14,560 nucleotides of DNA from Cruorifilaria tuberocauda (Eukaryota > Nematoda > Chromadorea > Rhabditida > Onchocercidae), in assembly GCA_013365365.1 (NCBI GenBank), contig JABVXU010000937.1, forward strand, positions 1 to 14,560, written 5' to 3'. Shown here in pieces: positions 8,801 through 14,560 of this stretch; within the stretch, counting starts at the first letter, position 1; each line of letters opens with the position of its first letter. The translations under genes were made by a program, and so were the position numbers. The notes below the pieces were generated by a model that was not told where the DNA came from, searched no databases, and was given only the letters and a program-made list of their open reading frames with translations.

Positions 8801-11800
8801 GTTTTTGAATATGCGAAATCCAATGAAGCTCTATAAACGAAAAAATAAGCTGAAATTTGATTCCTTAAATTTTTTTAGAATGAATTAGAAAAATGAATCT
8901 CACGTAAAAATCTTAAGTAACATTTCAAAATACTTTTTCTTGAGCGAAAAAATAGTAATACCTTTCGTCAAAAATTGAAATAATTTCACGTAATACTTCA
9001 TTATTCGTATGAACAAGTTGACGTAATTGTGGGAAAGCTGTTGGCGTCTAAAATAAAAATTTACGTAAAAAAATTATCCAAATAAAGAGTGAAAAAAAAA
9101 GAGGAAAAATCCTCGAAAAAAAAAGAAGAATTCTCATATTTTCAATCTTAATAAATATCATTTTATATTATCAATTTTCTATTTGAATTTCAATATGCTA
9201 ATGGAAAAAGCATTCATATAATATTACTTAATAAAACTTATTTGTGTAAATTTCTTTCACGATTTAGAATTTATAATAATTAAAGTTAATTATATGTATA
9301 TATATATATATATATCGGACTTTAAAATTTCTTTTCAATAAAAGCTTTATGGGATAAATTTTAAAATTCAATTAAAATGTTTATTGAATCAAAATTATTC
9401 ACTATTGTTGTTTACTTGTTTACATTCTTTTTCGTCTTCCTATTTTAATATTTGACATTGAAATTGAAATGATACTTAGTGGATATTTCAAATTTTAATA
9501 ATTTAGAACTAATTCATTAGATTTATCTTTTTCCACAAATTTTTTTCTTTTTCACTGATGCTAATTTATTTATTGATTTTATTGCATATTTTATTTTTCA
9601 ATAATTTCTCTATTTAAATTTTAATAATTCAAACTGTTCCAATCGATACAACGTAATTTAGTACTTATTCATCAAGCAAGCATTAACGGATACTTTAATC
9701 GTTCTTACAAATAGCTTTAACCTCTAACCTTTCAACTTTACTCCCTGCTATTCTCCTTCCCATAACGATTTTAATACTTAACCTTTCAATTCTGTCCCTT
9801 TCTTTCCTTCACATAACGATTTTAATATATAACCTTTCAACTATGCTCCTCTCTCTTTTCCTACTTTTATTTTATACTTTTCTTATACTTTATTTTTCAT
9901 TTTAAATCTCATTTCTTTAATTTTGCAAAAATTATATCAAATTCGTGTGGGTACATTCAAAAGAAATACGAGTTTTATAGATTTCATTTTTTTAAAGGAA
10001 ATATTTAAATTTTATATTTATCAATAATCTCACAGCAACATATAATTTTGTTAAAAATGAAAAAATTTTCTAAAAAAAATCCATAATTTATTAAATTGTG
10101 CTACATTTAACCGTTTATTTATTGTTGCCACAAAAAAAGTAAAGTGATAAAATATAATATAAATATAAAGAATCGAATCAATCATGATAAACCGGATTGG
10201 CATGATTAATTTTAACAATTTAATCATTAAATTGCTTAATAAATAATTTTTAATGAATGAATAATTAGTGATTAAATTATCAATACCATGGAAACTTTCA
10301 AAAAGATTAACAATTGAGTATATTTTTTATCATAATAATTATTATACGAAATAATAATCAGTGATAAATTATAGGTCAGTTTAAGATTTTTCGAATCAAA
10401 ATTAAATTTACTTTTTTTCATTTTCTTTTTTTTTGTTTTCTTTATGATAATTCGAACAGAAAGGATATTTTTTTTAAAAATTCTTGAATTTTTCACTTTT
10501 TTCGTCTATATCATTAGAATAAAATCATAATAATGTTAATTATCATTAACAAAATCTTAATGTTTCCTTGTTAATGCAAATAATTTGCCTAGGAAATAAA
10601 AACCTTAATTAATCCAATGAATAATTTCTAATTTATTTTTTTAAATTTATGCAAATACTTCAAAACTTTTTGCCTTGACTTATAACATGATAAAGCAATG
10701 CACAGATAAATTAAATATCGATTAATAGATACTTTACTTTTCATTAACGATAAATTTATTTATGCTTTTACTTCAATCAATGCTTTTATTGCAAAAGATA
10801 GAATTTAATAGTAATAATTGAAATTTAATTAAATATCTCTTTAGATATTTCGAAAACAATTCATTTGATAATAAATCTAAACTTTAATATCACACTAATT
10901 AAATATCATTTAAAAAAAAAATCATTTTAAATGCTTAAATTTGGTTCTTTCCTTTTATCTGAAACAAAAAATGGCAATTTAAAAATTTTATTTTAATTTC
11001 ATTCTAAAAAATAAAATCATTGAAAATAACAAAAATTCCTCTTTCAGATATGATTATAAAAGATCAATCAGATTGTTTCAAATCTTTTTTTTTCCAACAA
11101 TAATTCAATATGAATTAACAATTATCATTTTTCAAAAATACTTTGTCAATTCAAAAAAAAGAATCGAAATGGAAAAAAACGAAAAAAATTTAATGGTAAA
11201 ATTTTGGAAGCAAAAAAAATTCTTTTTTAATAGTATGATTGTTAATGATTTGAAAATATTATCAGCATTATTTGTTACAATTTCAATTTTTTACTGATAA
11301 TTATGATAATTTAATGATAATTGAATGATTAATATATTGTAGAAAAATAATTTTATCAAATAAGATAATTCTAAATTCTGAATGACGAAAGTGTTATTTA
11401 GAAATGTTAAAATAAAACTTTCAGCTTAGTAATACAAAATTAATGAGAGAGAGAGAGAGAGAGAGAGAGATGAGAGAGAAAAAAAACCTTTTACTACTAT
11501 AAAAATTTCGAATATTTGTCCCCGAACTTAACAGTACTATTAAATGTACGAATGTTTGATCGATCGAACGATTTCAATTTTAACGATTTCAATAAATGCG
11601 CGAACGATAATTAATTCATGTGTCGAATTTAGGATATTGATAAATCAATATTTGAGATGTTAATTTGAAATGTTCTATTTATCATTAATTAATCAACAAA
11701 TTTATCATTAAAGTACAGCTGATATCTTTTCCAGATTATTATAAGGCATTTATGGATATGAATTTCAATTTTAATATTTATTTATTTATATTTATATGTT

Positions 11801-13711
11801 TCACTATGCTTTATCAATTTTATCATTCTCGTCAAATGATCGTATCAGAATTGAAAAGTGATTAACAAATGAAGTGAAAGGAGAAAAAGGAAGAAGGAAG
11901 GAAATTTCAATGAAAGGTAAAAAAAGTTTAACCAAACTTTTTTTCAACAGGTTGAATAAGTAAACAAATTTAATATATTCATATTTCCTTGTACAACAAT
12001 GAAATGAACTTGAGAAACATGTATTATGGAAAATTTAATCAGTAATCGAATTAATGAATTGAAAATGATATCGCCGAGAAGCGCTGATGAATTTCATTAA
12101 ATCAAAATCAGATTTAATAATCCGAGAAAAATTTCGCGATAGAAATAAAAGTAAATGTTGGTTGATATTTCGAATTTGAATTTGTTGGAAATATTAATTT
12201 CATGGATAATTTAAGATTAAACTGAAATGATACGAAAACAGTATCAATTATTATGTATGATAAGAAAAAGTAATCAAATGAAAAAGGAAAAGAAAAGAGA
12301 AATTATAAAATTTCTCTTCAACTATTTTTTTTAAAAAAGAAAAAAATTGAGAAAAGAATTCAAGTCTTCCTTTTTTACCAAATTTATCCATATTTTATCA
12401 ATTTAATAATAAAGAATTCATGAAATTTACTAACGAAATTTAAATATTAATAATTCATTTGTCCTTTAACCAAAGGGTAAAACCGATGGAAAATTTAACA
12501 AAATTTTCTCATTTTCTACAAAAAATATTTTCATTGCCCAATTACTTTGCATATTTAAACTTCAAACTTCGGTCTGAATTCTTTTCTATTTGTTGTTTCA
12601 TTTTTAGTTTCGAAATTATCGAAAAGATTTCTCATTCCTTTAGTAGTAATAATAGTAATAGAAATATTAGAAATTCAAGTTTTAATTAAGATCATTGATT
12701 TTTATTAAATTTAAATACTATCAATAAATTATAATATTGAAGGAAATGGAGAGGAAGAAAGAAAAGCAAAATCTTTAATTTGAATTATTATCAATCATTT
12801 TATCAAAAATAAAAGCCTAATTTCTTTTTTTCTATAATTATTTTCAGTGATCCTGATGTAATTTTCCGAAATAATAATAACAAATTCCGGTTTTCTTTTG
12901 CTAAAATCGATCAATAAAACATTCCTAAAATAGGAAAACTCAGGTATTGCTTCTTTCTCATACTTGAATTAATTATTGATTATATACTGGCAGTAATTTA
13001 CTGTCATCTATTGTAATACTCAATACCATCTTAACCCATATTTAAACTTTTAGGTCACAAAAATATTATTCATTTCATATTGGAAAATTTTACAGTTTAA
13101 TAATCATTAGACTTATCCTTTTTACCATAAATTATTGAAATATTGCAGTAATTCATTAATTAATTTTTGAAAATACAACAAAAATACTAAATTACCTAAA
13201 TTTTTCGTTTAAAATAAGAACGAATGAATGCAAGAAATGAAGAGGAAAATAAAATTTAGATATTTTAATTAAAATATTAAATCACAATTCAATTATGCAA
13301 ATGTTTCTTTTCATATTTACAAACAACAATTATTTGAAATCCTTTAACTGATAAATTTAATTAAAGAATTCCAATTTTTAATTCTTTTTAATTCCACAGA
13401 AAATCTCTTTTCAACTTTCCCATCAATTTATTCAATATTTAAAAAAAAATTAAATAAAATCATTGAACAATCTCATGCATCTGATAAAAATTAAGTGTAA
13501 AATTGAAATTTAAATGAATAAAATGAAATTTAAATTACTCATTGAAGAATTCATCACAAAAAGAGAAAAAACTTACAGAAAATTTTCTCATTAATACAGA
13601 CTGTTGATGTAACGTAGGTAAATCAACTAGTGATAATTGTGATTTTGATAAGCCATTAAATAATGAACCACGTGAAAGGGAACGTCGTAAACGTGACATA
13701 CGACTATGCAT
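2486..13711 (-). CDS. NOSTRIN: F-BAR/HR1-like/SH3 protein, nostrin homologue (12 exons, 542 aa)
   Basis: Twelve exons join in frame to 542 residues; human nostrin is about 506. Residues 1-45 are a Ser/Arg-rich basic head. Residues ~48-300 are helical and charged and fit an F-BAR domain: the stretch with DERASLDFAYSKTMQKLSARL is the family's early signature, and the later GWSYVADQ and ASIHNNLGSAI pieces match nostrin better than CIP4/TOCA or syndapin. Residues ~320-390 resemble an HR1-type helical pair, 388-424 are an acidic/Pro/Ser linker, and 470-538 are an SH3 domain. F-BAR proteins bind phosphoinositide membranes and bend them; vertebrate nostrin binds endothelial NO synthase, dynamin and N-WASP, and fly Nostrin acts with Cip4 in E-cadherin endocytosis. 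In a worm the endocytic role is the safer inference. The start is fixed by an in-frame TGA at 13732-13730. CIP4/TOCA-like is the main alternative. Confidence 0.85.
2843..3213 (-). other. Intron 11, 371 bp
   Basis: GTAAGA donor, CTTTATAG acceptor. It holds several copies of the short string TTATCAC at about 2995-3065; no gene seen. Confidence 0.65.
3214..3324 (-). CDS. Exon 11 (residues 388-424): acidic Pro/Ser linker
   Basis: Acceptor AATACAG, donor CCA|GTAAGA. It codes for a flexible linker rich in Glu, Asp, Pro, Ser and Thr, with a PSAPSLP stretch that could be an SH3 ligand or phosphorylation target. Reading past the donor gives a Lys-rich intron translation that is not real. Confidence 0.8.
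3473..3598 (-). CDS. Exon 10 (residues 346-387): HR1-like helical segment
   Basis: Acceptor TCTCTTGAAG, donor ATG|GTTAGT. The 42 residues are predicted helical with Leu/Ile repeats. The acceptor is chosen two bases upstream of an alternative AG at 3598-3597, because only this choice keeps phase with exon 9. Confidence 0.8.
3599..4201 (-). other. Intron 9, 603 bp
   Basis: GTAGAA donor, CTTGAAG acceptor. It contains an A/T-only patch built on TTTAAATT at about 3808-3843 that could fold back on itself; no gene seen. Confidence 0.65.
4202..4297 (-). CDS. Exon 9 (residues 314-345): start of HR1-like segment
   Basis: Acceptor ATTTTTAG, donor CAG|GTAGAA. It codes for a linker and then QRRRWTLERISAVLHEYLKR, a basic amphipathic helix in the place where nostrin has its HR1-type helical pair, which in related proteins binds small GTPases. 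Confidence 0.78.
4298..4790 (-). other. Intron 8, 493 bp
   Basis: GTTAGT donor, TTTTTAG acceptor. Very AT-rich; several imperfect copies of TATTCATTATTATA occur at about 4420-4470. No gene seen. Confidence 0.65.
4791..4910 (-). CDS. Exon 8 (residues 274-313): end of F-BAR domain
   Basis: Acceptor TTTTATAG, donor CAT|GTTAGT. A helical first half (FERCMNALNDAIS) closes the F-BAR domain. The second half is less regular, holds two Cys, and ends in TIYLCDFH, similar in position to the acidic-aromatic segment after the vertebrate F-BAR domain. Confidence 0.8.
4911..5727 (-). other. Intron 7, 817 bp
   Basis: GTAAAA donor, TTTTATAG acceptor. It contains the triple 30-bp repeat at 5608-5697 and a short (TTAA)n-like run at 5043-5058; otherwise AT-rich with nothing else seen. 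Confidence 0.7.
5608..5697. repeat. 30-bp tandem repeat, three copies, in intron 7
   Basis: Three contiguous units start at 5608, 5638 and 5668, each beginning CATTACTATGATT and followed by (G/A)A(T/C)AATKATTTCTC(G/A)TT with a few substitutions. The array ends about 30 bp from the donor of exon 7. Confidence 0.85.
5728..5952 (-). CDS. Exon 7 (residues 199-273): F-BAR coiled coil
   Basis: Acceptor TTCGTTTAG, donor ATG|GTAAAA. It codes for 75 residues of continuous charged helix ending in the KISQLGPNLN turn, which corresponds to the end of the long helix and its following short helix in nostrin-type F-BAR domains. The donor reads on into a stop within a few codons. Confidence 0.85.
5953..6436 (-). 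other. Intron 6, 484 bp
   Basis: GTTTTT donor, TCGTTTAG acceptor. Apart from the repeat copy at 6132-6161 it is AT-rich with nothing further seen. Confidence 0.7.
6132..6161. repeat. Single copy of the intron 7 30-bp unit, in intron 6
   Basis: The unit CATTACTATGATT-AACAATGATTTCTCGTT recurs once here. Flanks match those of the array at 5608-5697 as well: TCAATTT(T/C)CCAT(A/C)GATAAT before, and TT(T/C)ATWTTTCAAATTTA after. So a block of about 65 bp was duplicated, and the inner unit is present once here and three times there. Confidence 0.8.
6437..6583 (-). CDS. Exon 6 (residues 150-198): F-BAR coiled coil
   Basis: Acceptor ATTTGAAG, donor AAG|GTTTTT. The sequence is charged and helical with regular Leu/Ile spacing, as expected for the long central F-BAR helix pair. 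The acceptor ends in GAAG rather than CAG, as does that of exon 10. Confidence 0.8.
6584..7138 (-). other. Intron 5, 555 bp
   Basis: GTATGT donor, TTTGAAG acceptor. AT-rich, no open frame or repeat of note. Confidence 0.7.
7139..7220 (-). CDS. Exon 5 (residues 122-149): F-BAR
   Basis: Acceptor ACTTGCAG, donor GCC|GTATGT. The first base completes an Asn codon, giving the HNNLGSAITDDIVQPL stretch typical of F-BAR (His-x-x-Leu-Gly-x-x-Ile then Pro-Leu). A following Gln/Lys-rich helix leads into exon 6. Confidence 0.83.
7221..7532 (-). other. Intron 4, 312 bp
   Basis: GTAAGT donor, ACTTGCAG acceptor. A short imprecise repeat of TTAGTTATTAGG/TTAGTTATAAGG lies at about 7255-7291; otherwise nothing seen. 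Confidence 0.65.
7533..7595 (-). CDS. Exon 4 (residues 101-122): F-BAR
   Basis: A 63-bp exon, too short to show as an independent open frame. Acceptor TTTTTATAG, donor CATAA|GTAAGT. It codes for IIDRGWSYVADQFDAQASIH, matching the Trp-containing region that in F-BAR proteins precedes the LxxxI segment. Confidence 0.82.
7596..8749 (-). other. Intron 3, 1,154 bp
   Basis: GTAACT donor, TTTTTATAG acceptor. Only AT-rich sequence with short A/T runs is seen; no open frame or clear repeat. Confidence 0.7.
8750..8830 (-). CDS. Exon 3 (residues 74-101): F-BAR signature segment
   Basis: Acceptor TTTATAG, donor GG|GTAACT. It completes the Arg codon and codes for ASLDFAYSKTMQKLSARL, the most recognisable F-BAR/FCH piece (E/D-R-A-x-L-x-x-x-Y-x-K-x-x-x-K-L). 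This exon and exon 2 carry the family call. Confidence 0.88.
8962..9047 (-). CDS. Exon 2 (residues 46-74): F-BAR helix 1
   Basis: Acceptor TTTTAG, donor AAAG|GTATTA, ends in phase 2 within an Arg codon. It codes for the first F-BAR helix, with LRQLVHTNNEVLREI leading into FDER, the standard approach to the family signature. Confidence 0.85.
9297..9315. repeat. (TA)n microsatellite in intron 1
   Basis: An uninterrupted TA run of about nine units, preceded by TATATG. Confidence 0.85.
9725..9855. repeat. Minisatellite of ~51-54 bp, about 2.5 copies, in intron 1
   Basis: Units beginning TAACCTTTCAA start at 9725, 9779 and 9830. Between them recur a pyrimidine-rich part (CTCC/CCTTCC) and the string CATAACGATTTTAATA. 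The third copy is partial. The pyrimidine-rich plus strand makes the gene-sense strand purine-rich. Confidence 0.8.
11445..11480. repeat. (GA)n microsatellite in intron 1
   Basis: Thirteen GA units at 11445-11470, one interrupting T, then a shorter GA run to 11480. Confidence 0.9.
13577..13711 (-). CDS. Exon 1 (residues 1-45): basic Ser/Arg-rich N-terminus
   Basis: ATG at 13711-13709; donor TCT|GTAAGT. The first 30 residues hold repeated Arg-Ser/Ser-Arg pairs and few acidic residues. Vertebrate nostrin, as I recall it, starts close to the F-BAR domain, so most of this exon is an extension. A second Met at residue 41 lies just before the F-BAR start and could serve in a shorter form. Confidence 0.75.
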
Positions 13712-13733
13712 GTTGATGAAATTTTCCTTTCAT
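13704..13733 (-). promoter_or_regulatory. Possible upstream ORF overlapping the start codon of the F-BAR/SH3 gene
   Basis: An ATG at 13733-13731 opens a nine-codon frame ending in TAG at 13706-13704. It starts 22 bases before the main ATG, in another frame, and stops just after it, so ribosomes starting here would miss the main start. It matters only if the 5' end of the mRNA lies upstream of 13733; an acceptor-like AAATTAG ending at 13737 would leave it in. Confidence 0.35.
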
Positions 13734-14220
13734 CCACTAATTTAACAAAATTATTTCCTTTTAATCCTTAATAAAATTCATTTTTATGAATCAAAAAAAA
13801 AATCAAATTTAAATTAATTCATATAACTTATAAATACAATCGCCATTGCTTGTTTATTGAAATGACCTGATATTATTATTGATAGATCTGGTAATCAATC
13901 AATAATCAATCGATGATTATTAATTTATCGAATAGAATGGAAGGAATATTCGTTAAAATTATCAGTTAAAGATCTCGAAATTAAATATAACGAAAATGCG
14001 AATTAAAAATATGAAAACAGAGGAAAATGAAGAAGAAAAGGAAAATAATCGGAATATGAATACATATCGGAAATGGAAATATTATTAAGTAAATACACAA
14101 TAATGTATTGAATAGAATATATTCAAGAATAGAATAGTTTGTCTGTCGACTTTGTTGGATGGATATAATTTAAAATCGGACAACGTGAAATTTGTCTTAC
14201 TCATGAACCGCCCGTTTCAC
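13712..14220 (-). promoter_or_regulatory. 5' flank and probable promoter region of the F-BAR/SH3 gene
   Basis: The sequence is AT-rich with no gene on either strand. A cluster at 13891-13917 holds three ATCAAT and one ATCGAT in 27 bp, about 180-206 bp before the ATG; such strings are bound by ONECUT/CUT-type homeodomain factors in animals. A possible spliced-leader acceptor AAATTAG ends at 13737. No clear TATA box is distinguishable from the AT background. Confidence 0.4.
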
Positions 14221-14226
14221 AATGAT

Positions 14227-14370
14227 TCTCTCTCTCCTCTCTTCTCTTTTTTCTTTTCATCCCCTCCCCTTCCTCCTCTTTCTCTTCCTCCTCCTCTTCC
14301 TTTTCCTTTTTCTCTTCCTCTTCCTCTTCCTTTTCCTTTTTCTCTTCCCCTTCCTCTTCCACCTTCCTTT
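14227..14370. repeat. Pyrimidine tract with a 30-bp C/T tandem repeat
   Basis: From about 14227 the plus strand is almost purely C and T. Inside it, 14281-14310, 14311-14340 and 14341-14360 are copies of one 30-bp unit (TCTCTTCCTC, then TTCCTCTTCC, then TTTTCCTTTT), with only one or two changes each; the third is partial. The long charged or Phe/Leu/Pro-rich open frames here arise from the repeat and are not genes. Confidence 0.9.
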
Positions 14371-14470
14371 GACAATCAACAAATTGACGCATACGCTTTG
14401 TTGACGGTATCTTCTCAATGTCCTCAATTTTCCTTTCACCTTTACAAGTTTACAATAACAGTTATAACGT

Positions 14471-14560
14471 CATCAAACAACAATAAACAACAAGAACAAT
14501 GAACAACAACAACAACAAACAACAACAACAACAACAAACAACAACAACAACAACAACAAA
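14471..14560. repeat. (AAC)n trinucleotide repeat at the window edge
   Basis: From 14471 the sequence is built of CAA/AAC. From 14502 it is regular: five AAC units, one extra A, six units, one extra A, seven units, then AAA to the end. The window stops inside or at the edge of the repeat. Confidence 0.9.

Larger units (their letters stand above)
9048..13576 (-). other. Intron 1, 4,529 bp
   Basis: GTAAGT donor at 13576, TTTATTTTAG acceptor ending at 9048. This is about 40 % of the gene span and several times longer than any other intron here. It contains a ~52-bp minisatellite (9725-9855), a (TA)n run and a (GA)n run. At 11565-11610 a slightly G+C-richer patch repeats AACGATTTCAAT at 11567 and 11582. 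Open frames on both strands are short, of low complexity and not convincing. Long first introns often hold enhancers or alternative promoters; nothing here proves one. Confidence 0.7.

Noticed and set aside
10272..11297. Two open frames of 74 codons, at 10272-10496 (minus) and 11073-11297 (plus), in intron 1
   Set aside because: Both are Lys/Asn/Ile/Phe-rich products of AT-rich DNA without domains or splice support.
12459..12689. 76-codon plus-strand open frame in intron 1
   Set aside because: Low-complexity Phe/Ser/Asn-rich translation with no homology that I recognise and no splice or leader signals.
14152..14502. Pro/Leu/Phe-rich (plus) and Arg/Lys/Glu-rich (minus) open frames
   Set aside because: All derive from the C/T-rich tandem repeat, which is open in several frames at once because it lacks stop triplets.
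14471..14560. CRISPR-like or poly-Gln-coding array
   Set aside because: It is a plain AAC trinucleotide repeat with no spacers, and no surrounding frame supports a Gln/Asn tract in a gene.
1..14560. tRNA, rRNA, spliced-leader RNA genes, transposons or bacterial symbiont inserts
   Set aside because: No cloverleaf-like G+C-rich segment, rRNA motif, spliced-leader sequence, transposase frame or terminal inverted repeat was found by eye; a covariance-model scan was not possible.

Overview
The window looks like nuclear DNA of a nematode. It is very AT-rich, its genes are cut by many introns of 130 to 4,500 bp with GT..AG borders, exon edges include AG|GTTTGT and short TTTCAG/TTATAG acceptors, and the best protein match is an animal F-BAR/SH3 protein. 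Intron size and acceptor style fit a filarial or other spirurid worm better than Caenorhabditis or Strongyloides, but the species cannot be fixed from the sequence. No bacterial, viral or transposon gene was seen.

Layout, left to right. (1) 144-550, plus strand: a two-exon gene for a 61-residue secreted, basic peptide with six cysteines. (2) 551-2485: intergenic. A stretch at about 1080-1661 is clearly richer in G+C than its surroundings and holds splice-like signals on both strands, but no gene can be assembled with confidence; a diverged ~55 bp direct repeat follows. (3) 2486-13711, minus strand: one gene of 12 coding exons, rebuilt here exon by exon with every junction in frame, giving 542 residues: a basic Ser/Arg-rich N-terminus, an F-BAR domain, an HR1-like helical segment and a C-terminal SH3 domain. 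Its order, length and F-BAR sequence point to a nostrin (nitric oxide synthase trafficker) homologue. Intron 1 alone is 4.5 kb. (4) 13712-14560: the 5' flank of that gene, with a cluster of ATCAAT sites, a 30-bp tandem C/T repeat and a terminal (AAC)n repeat at which the window stops.

The two genes are convergent (tail to tail) and need not be functionally linked. The F-BAR/SH3 protein is expected to bend membrane and recruit actin or dynamin machinery in endocytosis; the small peptide is expected to be secreted. The peptide is the most novel item, because its cysteine order recalls CS-alpha-beta defence peptides without matching a standard pattern. The rest of the window is AT-rich intron and intergenic sequence with simple and minisatellite repeats.
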